Positions 43,280-51,419 of a stretch of 64,000 nt of DNA are shown here, piece by piece; within the stretch, counting starts at the first letter, position 1, and every line of letters starts with the position of its first letter. The stretch comes from Neorhizobium petrolearium (GTDB taxonomy: Bacteria; Pseudomonadota; Alphaproteobacteria; Rhizobiales; Rhizobiaceae): NCBI RefSeq assembly GCF_017873175.1, contig NZ_JAGGJW010000021.1, positions 1 through 64,000 of the forward strand, given 5' to 3'. The notes under the pieces are model-generated. The model saw nothing but the letters and a program-made list of their open reading frames with translations, had not been told where the DNA came from and made no database searches. Position numbers and translations under genes: made by a program.

Positions 43280-44051
43280 AGCCCGGCCTCGGCACGAGGC
43301 CCATCAGGGACTGGGTTAGGCCGCCATCGACCACCACATCCTGGCCCGTCACGTAGGATGCGCGCGGCGAGGCAAGGAAAAGTGCCACATCCGCCATGTC
43401 GTCGGGCGTGGCGATGCGGCGAAGCGGCACCATGGCCTCTCGCCGCTGCCTCGTCGTGTCATCGGCATAGAAGGCTTCAGAAAGCGGCGTGCGCACCAGG
43501 CCGGGGCTCAACGTGTTCGATCTTATCCCTTTGGGTCCCCATTCATAGGCTAGCTGGCGTGACAGCATCAGGATGGCGGCCTTCGACGCGGAGTAGGCGC
43601 CGCTTGCAGGCTGCGGTTCGCTTCCGGCGACGCTCGCGACATGGACCAGCACACCGGCCCCCCGCGCCACCATTCCCTTGCCGAAGGCCTGGGCGGCGAG
43701 CATGTAGCCGGTAAGGTTCACCGAGAGCATCATCGACCAGTCCGCCGGTGACACGCTATCGAGCGGGCCGGGGCGCAGCACGCCGGCATTGTTGACGAGG
43801 ATGTCCACCCCGCCATGCCTGTCCACCTGACCGGCGGCAGCCTCGATGTCCTCCGGCCGAGACAGGTCGCAGGCGATGGCAAGTGCGTCATTGCCCAGTT
43901 CGGCGGCGAGCGGTTGCGTGCGTTCCAAGGTGCGGTCGATCAGCGCCACGCGGGCACCCTGCCCGGCAAAGGCGCGGGCGAGAGCCTGGCCTATACCGCC
44001 GCCGGCGCCGGTAACGACGGCAGTCTTTCCCTCCAGTCCAAGCCAATTCAC
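43272..44051 (-). CDS. Short-chain dehydrogenase/reductase
   Basis: This 259-residue classical SDR has VVTGAGGGIGQALARAF, DILVNNAGVLRPG, the catalytic serine in VASVAGSEPQ and the Tyr-Lys pair in YSASKAA. The end reads TGQDVVVDGGLTQS. The Asp after beta-2 (LIDRT) favours NAD over NADP. The ATG overlaps the upstream flavoprotein stop (ATGA). It probably works directly before or after that KstD-like enzyme, as a ring alcohol/ketone dehydrogenase. Confidence 0.9.
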   Translation of the reverse strand: MNWLGLEGKTAVVTGAGGGIGQALARAFAGQGARVALIDRTLERTQPLAAELGNDALAIACDLSRPEDIEAAAGQVDRHGGVDILVNNAGVLRPGPLDSVSPADWSMMLSVNLTGYMLAAQAFGKGMVARGAGVLVHVASVAGSEPQPASGAYSASKAAILMLSRQLAYEWGPKGIRSNTLSPGLVRTPLSEAFYADDTTRQRREAMVPLRRIATPDDMADVALFLASPRASYVTGQDVVVDGGLTQSLMGLVPRPGYA

Positions 44052-45766
44052 GATGCTTTCTCCCTGTTGGCTGTTTTGCGTCCTGCTTCCTGTGCGATGC
44101 CAGCCAGATGGCGTCCGGTGATCCAGCCGAAGGTCATGGCGGGGCCGAGCGTGATGCCGGCGCCGGGATAGTTACCCCCCATGATGGAGGCACGGTCGTT
44201 GCCCACGGCGAACAGGCCTGGGATGACAGCTCCATGCCGGTCGAGCACCTCGCCCGGAACCGTCGTTTTCAACCCATCGAAGGTGCCGAGGTCACCCATC
44301 TCCATCCGAACCGCATAGAACGGCCCCTGCTCCACTGGTGCGACCGCCGGATTTGGCTTGTGGTCCGGATCCGCCAAATAGCGGTTGAACGCGGTCTCGC
44401 CGCGACGAAAGGCCTCGTCGCGGCCCTCGCGCGCGCCGCGATTGTATGTCGAGACGGTATCGTCCAGCCCTTTGGGGTCGATGCCGCAAACGCGCGCCAG
44501 CTCGCCAAGGGTTCTTCCCTTCTTCAAGTAGCCGGTGCGCAGCCAGAGCCGGAGCGGCATGGGGGCTGGCTTGGCATGACCAAGGCCGTATTTGCGGATG
44601 GTGCTGTGGTCGCAGATGAGCCAGGCGGAAGCTTCGCCGGAAGCGACCATGGCCGCGCCGACATCGTGATAGCTTTCGCTTTCATTGGTGAAGCGCCTGC
44701 CGTTCGACAGCACCGCGATCATCCCCGGCTTGTAGCGGTCGAGCAGGTGCGGAAAGACGCCCTTGCCCGGCACCCTGCTGACCGGCATCCAGGCCGCGGG
44801 TTGCGGATATTCCGCATTGAAGACCGCACCGGCTTCCTCCCCAAGCCGTATGCCGTCGCCGGTGATGGCCTGCGGTACCGGCGAAAAATGCCCACTGCCG
44901 GCCTTCACATGGGCGTAAGCCTCCGCCCGGCGCGCAAGATCATGGGCATAGCCGCCGCAGGCGAGCACAACGCCGAGCCGCGCCGTGATCCGTCCCGGAC
45001 TCCTTCCACCGACATCGACGCCGATGACGCGACCATCCACCTTGACGAGATGCATGGCCGGGGTTTCGGTAAGGATCGGAATGCCGAGATCAAGGCAGCT
45101 CTTTGCCAATCGAGCAGCCAGCGCATTGCCGCTGGTGACCTGCACCCCCCGGCCGTGGCGGACCACCTCGCCGGCATGGGCGACGAGCCGTTTCAGCACA
45201 TAGGCGAACGAGGTCAGCGACTTCGTGGCGTTGAAGAAGTGCTTGATGTCGGCATTTGAGGAATTGAACATCATGCCCATGAAGGTAATGGTCGAAAGCG
45301 GCGGCCTGAGCCGCTTCAGGTCCGGCCCAAGAGCGCTGGTGTCGAAGGGGGCAGCAAGCACCGAACGCCCGACATCCACGCCGCCATCCATCGTCGGATG
45401 ATAGTCCGGATAAAGCGTGGGCACGAACTTCACCACTGTTTCCGTCTCGAACCAGTCGAGCATGCGCGGTCCCGCGTCCAGAAAGGCGTCGACGGCTTGC
45501 GGCTGGAACCAGTTGCCCGTCTCCGCCGCCACGTAGCGGCGCGCGGCCTCGCGGGTATCGGCGGGATTGTTCGTCTTTCCGTGGCGATTGCCGGGGATCC
45601 ACAGCACACCGCCGGAAAAGGCGGTGGTGCCGCCGAAGACGGCTTCCTTCTCGATGACGATGACCGACAGGCCATGTTTTTTCGCGGTGATCGCCGTTGC
45701 GAGCCCTCCCGCGCCGGATCCGACCACCAGCACGTCACAGACGCGCCCCTCGCTTGCCCGTTCCAT
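44048..45766 (-). CDS. FAD-dependent dehydrogenase, KstD-like (paralog 3)
   Basis: This 572-residue flavoprotein has VLVVGSGAGGLATAITAKK near residue 12, EKEAVFGGTTAFSGGVLWIP, and at the C-terminus YAVRMEMGDLGTFDGLK, LFAVGNDRASIMGGNYP and GAGITLGPAMTFGWITGR. Of the three paralogs it is closest by eye to the one at 30331. GGGAGG stands just before the ATG. It heads a block with two SDRs and is divergent from the AraC-type regulator at 45883. It probably oxidises a ring ketone made by one of the SDRs. Confidence 0.87.
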   Translation of the reverse strand: MERASEGRVCDVLVVGSGAGGLATAITAKKHGLSVIVIEKEAVFGGTTAFSGGVLWIPGNRHGKTNNPADTREAARRYVAAETGNWFQPQAVDAFLDAGPRMLDWFETETVVKFVPTLYPDYHPTMDGGVDVGRSVLAAPFDTSALGPDLKRLRPPLSTITFMGMMFNSSNADIKHFFNATKSLTSFAYVLKRLVAHAGEVVRHGRGVQVTSGNALAARLAKSCLDLGIPILTETPAMHLVKVDGRVIGVDVGGRSPGRITARLGVVLACGGYAHDLARRAEAYAHVKAGSGHFSPVPQAITGDGIRLGEEAGAVFNAEYPQPAAWMPVSRVPGKGVFPHLLDRYKPGMIAVLSNGRRFTNESESYHDVGAAMVASGEASAWLICDHSTIRKYGLGHAKPAPMPLRLWLRTGYLKKGRTLGELARVCGIDPKGLDDTVSTYNRGAREGRDEAFRRGETAFNRYLADPDHKPNPAVAPVEQGPFYAVRMEMGDLGTFDGLKTTVPGEVLDRHGAVIPGLFAVGNDRASIMGGNYPGAGITLGPAMTFGWITGRHLAGIAQEAGRKTANREKAS

Positions 45767-45882
45767 GATTTCCTCCCGTTTCTCACGCTACACAGGGAAA
45801 TTGCTACGCGCGGGGAGAGGCCGGACCAATGGACGCTGCCGTGCAATTGTTGCACAATTCGATCGGAGCAATGGGAGGAAAA

Positions 45883-46782
45883 ATGGGCGGCGAGGCGACG
45901 GCGAGCATTCCGCACTACTATCTCTATGGAGATCAGGGTGCGGATGTCGAACTAGACTTATTGGATATCGAGATCATCAGGGAGCGAAGCGGTCCGAATG
46001 ATTGGAGGATTCGTCCGCATGCGCATCCCGATCACATGCAGGTTCTGCTGGTGCGCGAGGGTGGCGGCACCATCCGCATGGAGGACCTTTCGCTGACGAT
46101 CCCCGTCCCCGGGATTTTGGTCATCCCGGCGGGTATCGTCCACCAGATCGACTTCGATCCGGGAACCGACGGCTTCGTCGTCACCGCCGCCCTCGGCTGC
46201 CTGAAGGCGGCAGCGGAGAGTGACGCAAGGCTTGTCGATGCCGCGAGCCGCCCGGCCGTCTATTCGCTGGAAGGAACCGGTGTCAACATCGCCGCCGTCA
46301 CCGACACCTTCTACTGGCTGCACCGGGAATATGTCTGGTCCGCCCCCGGTCGCCGTACCGCGATCCTCGCGCAGTTCATGCGGATTCTGGTGGTGGTCCT
46401 GCGCCTCAGCATCACACAGGAAGATCCGCGCATCATCGCGCCCGACCGGGACTATGATCTTCTCGCTCGTTACCGGGCGCTGCTGGAAGAGCATTTCCGC
46501 AGCGAGCGCTCGCCGGCCTTCTATGCCGATGCTCTCGCCGTCACCCCGGCGCGGCTCAACGCCGCCTGCAAGAACCGGGCGGGCAAAACGGCGTCCGACC
46601 TGCTTTACGAACGCGTCACCATCGAGGCCAAGCGCTATCTGGTCTATACCGAAAGCAGCGTGGCGCAGGTGGCCCATATGACGGGCTTCGACGATCCCGC
46701 CTATTTCAACCGCTTCTTCACCCGGCAGGCCGGCATATCGCCCGGCGCCTATCGCAAGCAGGTGGCGAGCAGCCACGCGTAG
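45883..46782 (+). CDS. AraC family transcriptional regulator
   Basis: This regulator of about 299 residues has an N-terminal cupin-like sensor (HAHPDHMQVLLVREGGGTI, then IPAGIVHQIDF). The C-terminal AraC DNA-binding domain includes ALAVTPARLNAACKNRAGKT and VAHMTGFDDPAYFNRFF. The architecture resembles PobR-type regulators of aromatic catabolism. ATG 45883 follows GGGAGG closely; an ATG at 45829 would add 18 residues. It is divergent from the flavoprotein-SDR block with a short shared promoter region and probably activates it in response to the substrate. Confidence 0.9.
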   Translation: MGGEATASIPHYYLYGDQGADVELDLLDIEIIRERSGPNDWRIRPHAHPDHMQVLLVREGGGTIRMEDLSLTIPVPGILVIPAGIVHQIDFDPGTDGFVVTAALGCLKAAAESDARLVDAASRPAVYSLEGTGVNIAAVTDTFYWLHREYVWSAPGRRTAILAQFMRILVVVLRLSITQEDPRIIAPDRDYDLLARYRALLEEHFRSERSPAFYADALAVTPARLNAACKNRAGKTASDLLYERVTIEAKRYLVYTESSVAQVAHMTGFDDPAYFNRFFTRQAGISPGAYRKQVASSHA

Positions 46783-46922
46783 AGCTGCGCGTGAGAGCGA
46801 TGGATCGTCCATGTTTTGCGACGGGTGATCCATTTCATGGCAAGGCTTCCTGCAACAATCTTGCTATGCGCGTCGCGCTCGAAAGGGACTATTCCCGCGA
46901 CGCCGTAAGGCATGGAGGAAAC

Positions 46923-47486
46923 ATGATTCACGAATGGCGGAGCTACCGGCTGAAGCCCGGAGCGGCGATACCCTATCTCGAACTGCTGGCGGGCTACGGG
47001 CTTCCATTCGTGAGCCGGCATCTGCCACTGATGGGCTACTGGCTCGCCGAAACCGGCCCCCTTAACGTTATCCATCATCTGTGGAGCTACGCGGACTGGG
47101 CCGAACGCGAGGCCTGTCGCGCAGCATTGGCCAAGGAAGACGAGTGGGTGAAGGAATTCATCCCCAAGGCCTTTGCGCTGGTGGAGGAACAGCAGAACCG
47201 CATGCTGCGCCTGTCCTCCGGCTCCGGCCTGTTTGAAAAAGCGCTCGGGCAGAGACGTGCCCCCCTTCCCGCGCGTGAAGCCGGATCGCCTCTTTTCGCC
47301 GGCGATTTCGCGGTCATCGTCAATGGCGAAGCCTATGGGGAAACCGTCGCGGCCTTTCGGCCTCTCTCGGGTGCCCCCTGCCTGCCGCTTGCCCTTCTTT
47401 CGCGCTCGCCCGATCCGCTCTCGTTCGAATGCGCCGTCGGTTCCTGCCCAACCGTTCTTCGGCCGCTGGCATTCTCCCGGCTATAA
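46923..47486 (+). CDS. NIPSNAP family protein, single N-terminal domain
   Basis: In this 187-residue protein the first 100 residues form a NIPSNAP domain (MIHEWRSYRLKPGAAIPYLEL, split at its end; then LWSYADWAEREACRAAL). The C-terminal 80 residues (PLFAGDFAVIVNGEAYG onwards) match nothing I know. GGAGG precedes ATG 46923; the longer frame from 46791 has no ribosome site. It follows the AraC gene on the same strand after 140 bp. It is the second NIPSNAP gene in the island, again beside a KstD-like flavoprotein block. Confidence 0.78.
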   Translation: MIHEWRSYRLKPGAAIPYLELLAGYGLPFVSRHLPLMGYWLAETGPLNVIHHLWSYADWAEREACRAALAKEDEWVKEFIPKAFALVEEQQNRMLRLSSGSGLFEKALGQRRAPLPAREAGSPLFAGDFAVIVNGEAYGETVAAFRPLSGAPCLPLALLSRSPDPLSFECAVGSCPTVLRPLAFSRL

Positions 47487-48027
47487 CTTGGCGCGTCTCC
47501 CGTCAAACGTTGTTGCCAAAGAAATCGGCGCCTGTTGGCGGTGTGATGGCGGACGTGGGCCTAGCCGCGGAAAGGGCTTAGACCGCGCTCCGTGCAATCA
47601 TTTCCCCTGCACGGGGTATTCGTAATATCACCGAACAGTGTTTTTGGAGTTCTGGCGTATAATTTTCACCAGCCGGTGACATTCATGCGCCAAGGCGGGT
47701 TTTACGACCAGTCGGTGACATCGAAGATGCATATCCGTCGTGTCGATGCACCGCACGTTCTTGCCTGCAATTGTAAGCTCGTAAGCAGTTTGATCGCCGC
47801 AGGAGCACTTTTGAATGCAATTGCCGCCTCAGCGGACGGATGTACCGCTTCTGCAGCAAGACGCCGACAGTCAGGACCTCCCAACCATCTCAGGCCCCAG
47901 GTGGGGCAATGCAGATCAAAAATCTTGCTTGTCCGCTAGGTTGAGGTCACTAAAAACATTTCACCGGTTCTGCCGGGGTTTTCACACAGCCTAGCGCACG
48001 CGGCATTGGAATGAGGAGCGGGTGGCG
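47487..48027. other. 541-bp region without supported gene; possible insertion-sequence relic
   Basis: No reading frame here has both a ribosome site and protein-like composition; the longest (47592-47939, plus) looks spurious. The sequence holds CCGGTGACAT at 47673-47682 and a near copy, GTCGGTGACAT, at 47711-47721. TTTTCACC lies at 47662-47669, and a TTTCACCGG plus GTTTTCAC pair lies near 47960-47992. Repeated elements of this sort occur at the ends of some insertion sequences, but I cannot name one. Confidence 0.35.
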
Positions 48028-48294
48028 ATGACGAAAAAGCCAAAGCTGGAGCATTCGGATTTCTCCGGCGAATTCGAAGACGACGGGATTACTGTTCTAG
48101 TGGACATTCACAGGCCCGCCGGCAGTAGCGACGGCTGGACCCTCGAGGTGATCTCGCAGGAGGAAGACGTAACGACTTGGGAGGGCAGTTTCGTCAGCGA
48201 CAAGGAGGCGTGGGAGGAATTTCTTGCCACGACTGAACGGGACGGCATTCGTTCGTTCCTCGGCGACGACGACGCCAGCCAGTCGGTGCACTAG
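48028..48294 (+). CDS. Small acidic hypothetical protein
   Basis: The 88-residue protein is strongly acidic: SDFSGEFEDDGITVLVDIHR, then WTLEVISQEEDVTTWEG and a final DDDA. It has the look of small conserved rhizobial cytoplasmic proteins of unknown function. GAGGAG lies 9 nt before ATG 48028; a GTG at 48022 would be too close to it. It stands alone between the IS-like region and the N-ATPase operon. No function is proposed. Confidence 0.6.
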   Translation: MTKKPKLEHSDFSGEFEDDGITVLVDIHRPAGSSDGWTLEVISQEEDVTTWEGSFVSDKEAWEEFLATTERDGIRSFLGDDDASQSVH

Positions 48295-48493
48295 GTACGA
48301 CCGGCCGACGGAGTAGTAAGCGCGACTTCGCCCGTCCATGCGGGCGCGTTCGGTCGGCTGAAACGAACGCACCGCTTACACCACCAAAATCATCACATCG
48401 AGGATCGAGAACTGTCCTCGCACCGCAGTTGCGGGTCCTTGATGGTGGTGCCGCCACCTGCCGGCGGCATACTCCGCGGGTTTGATGCTCTGT

Positions 48494-48571
48494 CTAGAAG
48501 ACAAACATGTAAAGCAGGATGATCACGAAGATAGGGACGCCTATCGCCCATAATAAAATACCCTTAAGCAT
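48494..48571 (-). CDS. 25-residue single-pass membrane peptide
   Basis: The tiny gene encodes MLKGILLWAIGVPIFVIILL plus five more residues. It is one hydrophobic helix with a single lysine at the N-terminus. AGAGGAG lies 7 nt upstream of the ATG, a strong translation signal. Short membrane peptides of this form are common and conserved in rhizobia, with unknown function. The open frame extends far upstream, but only this segment has a ribosome site and protein-like sequence. Confidence 0.6.
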   Translation of the reverse strand: MLKGILLWAIGVPIFVIILLYMFVF

Positions 48572-48860
48572 CGTCTTTCTCCTCTGTTTCCGACACACAA
48601 CGCGTTGCGTGGGCTGCGGTTCCTGCCCGCAGTAAGGTAGAGAATTCGGATTGTCGATGGCTGCTTCGGGCCGGTCGTTACCCAGACTTGTCGTTGAAGT
48701 CGGACATGTCGATCTACGAAATTCCGGCATTTTATCCGGTGCACCACCAACACCATCCATCCTGAAAGTTCCGGACCAGGATCATCCTCAGGATGCTGTG
48801 TTCGAATTTGAGGCCATGCGAACGCTCCGGGGACAAGCCGATGGGAATTCTCAGACGGGG

Positions 48861-48874
48861 GTGACAAAGATCAA
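48861..48874. promoter_or_regulatory. Putative FNR/FixK-type site upstream of the N-ATPase operon
   Basis: GTGACAAAGATCAA matches 8 of 10 defined positions of TTGAT-N4-ATCAA. Its centre is 72 nt before the atpD ATG, close to the 76 nt seen for the better site before the alcohol dehydrogenase gene. The surrounding region, 48572-48939, contains no supported gene and should hold the operon promoter. Confidence 0.4.
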
Positions 48875-48939
48875 TGTAGCGATCGGTTCATCCAGACAGT
48901 TTGCCGTGGAGTTCAGCTTTCAATCGAGGCAGAATTGCC

Positions 48940-50370
48940 ATGGCAGAATCGGGAAAAATCGTAGCGATCCGCGGCGCAGTGATCGACATCACCTTCGCGC
49001 CGGAAAAACTTCCCGAGATTGACGAAGCTCTTTCACTTCAGGGCGAGAGCGTCACTTTGCTGGCAGAGGTCCAGGCGCATCTCGACCGTCACACGGTCCG
49101 CGCAATCGCGCTCCAGACAACCAGCGGGCTTCGGCGGGGCGACGAGGCTGTGCGTCTCGGCCAGCCGCTCAACGTGCCCGTCGGCGATGCGGTCCTGGGA
49201 CGACTGATGGATGTCGCCGGCAATGCCGGCGATGGTCGCGGAGAATTTCCGGCCAGCCTGCCGCGTCGTCCGATCCATCGGCAGCCTCCGGCACTCGTCA
49301 CTCAGAAAGGCGTTTCCGATCTCTTCGTCACAGGCATCAAGGTGATTGACCTCCTGACGCCGATCGCCCGAGGCGGGAAAGCCGCCATGTTCGGGGGAGC
49401 GGGCGTCGGCAAGACGGTTCTCGTGATGGAATTGATCCACGCAATGGTCAAGAGCTACCGGGGTATTTCTGTCTTCGCGGGCGTCGGCGAGCGCTCCCGC
49501 GAGGGGCACGAAATGTTACTGGACATGACATCCTCCGGCGTACTTGCCCGCACCGCACTCGTCTTCGGCCAAATGAACGAACCGCCGGGAGCCCGCTGGC
49601 GCGTGCCGATGACCGCGCTGGCGATCGCCGAATACTTCCGCGACGAACGCCACCAGAACGTTCTGCTTTTGATGGACAACGTCTTCCGCTTTGTCCAGGC
49701 GGGCGCAGAAGTGTCTGGATTGCTCGGACGCCTGCCGTCGCGCGTCGGGTACCAGCCAACACTCGCCAGCGAAGTTGCAGCCCTTCAGGAACGGATTGCT
49801 TCGGTCGGCGATGCCTCAATCACCGCGATCGAAGCCGTCTATGTTCCCGCTGATGACTTCACCGACCCTGCCGTCACGACGATTGCCGCGCATGTGGACA
49901 GCATGGTCGTGCTGTCACGCGACATGGCGGCCGAGGGGATGTATCCGGCGGTCGATCCCATAGCATCGTCATCCGTGCTGCTTGATCCTCTCGTGGTCGG
50001 CAGCGATCATGCCGAAGTCGCAATGGATGTCCGCCGCACGATCGAACGGTATCGCGAATTGCAGGACGTCATCTCGCTTCTCGGCGTCGAAGAACTCGGC
50101 AGCGACGATCGCCGCATCGTGGAGCGGGCAAGACGGCTCCAGCGGTTTCTCACGCAGCCCTTTGCCGTCACCGAGGCATTCACGGGCACGGCAGGCCGCT
50201 CGGTCACGCTCGCCGATACTATCGCCGGCTGCCGAGCCATCCTCGCAGGCGCTTGCGACGACTGGAACGAAAGCTCGCTTTATATGGTCGGCACATTGGA
50301 CGAGGCACGCGAAAAGGAAGAGGCGATGCGCCGGACGGACGTCGGATCGCCGGCGAAGGTACACCAATGA
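48940..50370 (+). CDS. atpD: N-ATPase (second F-type ATPase) beta subunit
   Basis: The 476-residue catalytic subunit of F1 has Walker A in FGGAGVGKTVLVMELIH near residue 152, the VGERSREG motif with the catalytic glutamate, and NEPPGARWRV. The sequence is clearly unlike housekeeping AtpD (for example GDAVLGRLMDVAGNAGD). It fits the N-ATPase group, where atpD comes first in the order atpDCQRBEFAG, exactly as here. ATG 48940 removes a 13-codon upstream extension. The operon is thought to spread by lateral transfer and to pump Na+ or H+ by ATP hydrolysis. A tandem duplication follows at the stop. Confidence 0.93.
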   Translation: MAESGKIVAIRGAVIDITFAPEKLPEIDEALSLQGESVTLLAEVQAHLDRHTVRAIALQTTSGLRRGDEAVRLGQPLNVPVGDAVLGRLMDVAGNAGDGRGEFPASLPRRPIHRQPPALVTQKGVSDLFVTGIKVIDLLTPIARGGKAAMFGGAGVGKTVLVMELIHAMVKSYRGISVFAGVGERSREGHEMLLDMTSSGVLARTALVFGQMNEPPGARWRVPMTALAIAEYFRDERHQNVLLLMDNVFRFVQAGAEVSGLLGRLPSRVGYQPTLASEVAALQERIASVGDASITAIEAVYVPADDFTDPAVTTIAAHVDSMVVLSRDMAAEGMYPAVDPIASSSVLLDPLVVGSDHAEVAMDVRRTIERYRELQDVISLLGVEELGSDDRRIVERARRLQRFLTQPFAVTEAFTGTAGRSVTLADTIAGCRAILAGACDDWNESSLYMVGTLDEAREKEEAMRRTDVGSPAKVHQ

Positions 50371-50392
50371 GCGCAAAGGTGCACCAATGAGC
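50353..50392 (+). repeat. 20-bp tandem duplication at the atpD/atpC junction
   Basis: Two 20-bp units (50353-50372 and 50373-50392), each containing AAGGTRCACCAATGAGC, match at 18 of 20 positions. The first unit holds the atpD stop in an ATGA overlap and starts a 7-codon frame that ends at 50390. The second unit holds the actual atpC ATG at 50387 with its own AAAGG. The duplication seems to have separated a formerly overlapping gene pair. Confidence 0.85.
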
Positions 50393-50836
50393 GACGGCCT
50401 TCACCTCGTTATCACGACGCCCTCGGCCGTCCTGGCGGATGCCGCGGGTATCCGTTCCTTGCGTGCCGAGGACGCAAGCGGCGGTTTTGGCATCCTGCCG
50501 GGTCACGCCGACCTTCTGACGGTGCTTCCGGCGTCCGTCATCCGCTGGCGGGATCTAAAAGGCAAGATGCATTTTTGCGCCGTCAGCGGCGGCATCGTCA
50601 CGGTTTCAGGCGGCAGCGAAGTCTCCATTGCCTGCCGCCAGGGCACGCTTAGCGACGACCTCACCAAGCTCGAGGAGGACGTAAAACGGATGCGGTCGAA
50701 ACTTGCCGATGTCGATCGCTGCTCCCGCGTCGAACAGGCACGGATGCACGCCAATGCGGTGCGGCAACTGATGAAATACTTGCGTCCGGGTGAAGGGCGA
50801 GCGATCGCTCCGACCGATGGAAAGGCCGAGATATGA
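50387..50836 (+). CDS. atpC: N-ATPase epsilon subunit
   Basis: In this 149-residue protein the N-terminal beta-sandwich domain shows LHLVITTPSAVLADAAGIRS and GGFGILPGHADLLTVLP, the usual ATP-synt_DE signature. HFCAVSGGIVTVSGG follows. The C-terminal helical part is present (LEEDVKRMRSKLADVDRCSR). It couples F1 to the c ring. The start lies in the second unit of the tandem duplication, 16 nt after the atpD stop. The stop overlaps atpQ (ATGA). Confidence 0.9.
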   Translation: MSDGLHLVITTPSAVLADAAGIRSLRAEDASGGFGILPGHADLLTVLPASVIRWRDLKGKMHFCAVSGGIVTVSGGSEVSIACRQGTLSDDLTKLEEDVKRMRSKLADVDRCSRVEQARMHANAVRQLMKYLRPGEGRAIAPTDGKAEI

Positions 50837-51126
50837 CGACCGGCCCCGAACCTCCGCAAAGCAAGGATCGTTTGAAGGAAGCGGCACGCCGCGCCGCCGA
50901 GCGTGATCGCAAAAGTGTCGAAGAACCGGAGCCTTCGCTGGGCGTCCGCCTTGGGCAGATCGGCATTCTCGGCTGGACGATCATCGTGCCGACCCTGCTT
51001 GGCGTGATCCTTGGCCGCTTCATCGATCGCAGCCTGGGGACCGGCATCTTCTTCTCCGCGCCGCTCATCATGATCGGCGCCGCCTTCGGCCTCTGGTCAG
51101 CCTGGAAATGGATGCATCGCTCATGA
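50833..51126 (+). CDS. atpQ: N-ATPase-associated membrane protein AtpQ (AtpI-like)
   Basis: The 97-residue protein has a charged N-terminal 36 residues, then two membrane helices: IGILGWTIIVPTLLGVILG and IFFSAPLIMIGAAFGLWSAW. GRFIDRSLGTG forms the loop, as in AtpI/AtpQ proteins. It corresponds to the small gene always third in N-ATPase operons and is thought to help assemble the c ring or handle Mg2+/Na+. It is coupled by ATGA to atpC and atpR. Confidence 0.85.
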   Translation: MTTGPEPPQSKDRLKEAARRAAERDRKSVEEPEPSLGVRLGQIGILGWTIIVPTLLGVILGRFIDRSLGTGIFFSAPLIMIGAAFGLWSAWKWMHRS

Positions 51127-51419
51127 CTGGAAATATTCTCTCGCTGCAAGCAACTGGCATTGGGTTCCAGGCCGGGATCGGACTGGTCGCGGGTCTTCTG
51201 ATCGGCCTCCTCCATTTCGCGACACTTCGGTGGAACCTTCATTTTTTCACCGGAGGAAGCCTTCCGAAAGCCTTTCTTCTTCAGCTCTTGCGCCTTTGCT
51301 TTTTGGGTGGCGCGCTCGCCCTGCTCGCCACATTCGGGGCAATGACACTGCTTTGCGGCATGCTGGGAATTCTCATCGCGCGCAGCCTCGTTTTACGGAG
51401 GACTGGGAGCCTTTCATGA
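51123..51419 (+). CDS. atpR: N-ATPase-associated membrane protein AtpR
   Basis: The 98-residue protein has three hydrophobic segments, GIGLVAGLLIGLLHFATLRW, LLQLLRLCFLGGALALLATF and the last 25 residues. It carries conserved-looking arginines at the ends of two helices (TLRWN, LLRLC). AtpR is specific to N-ATPases, and those arginines have been proposed to interact with the c-subunit carboxylates. ATG 51123 overlaps the atpQ stop, and the stop overlaps atpB. No other family is plausible given the position. Confidence 0.82.
   Translation: MTGNILSLQATGIGFQAGIGLVAGLLIGLLHFATLRWNLHFFTGGSLPKAFLLQLLRLCFLGGALALLATFGAMTLLCGMLGILIARSLVLRRTGSLS

Noticed and set aside
44108..45259. 383-codon plus-strand frame
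   Set aside because: It lies entirely antisense to the third KstD-like flavoprotein; long open antisense frames are common in high-GC genes.
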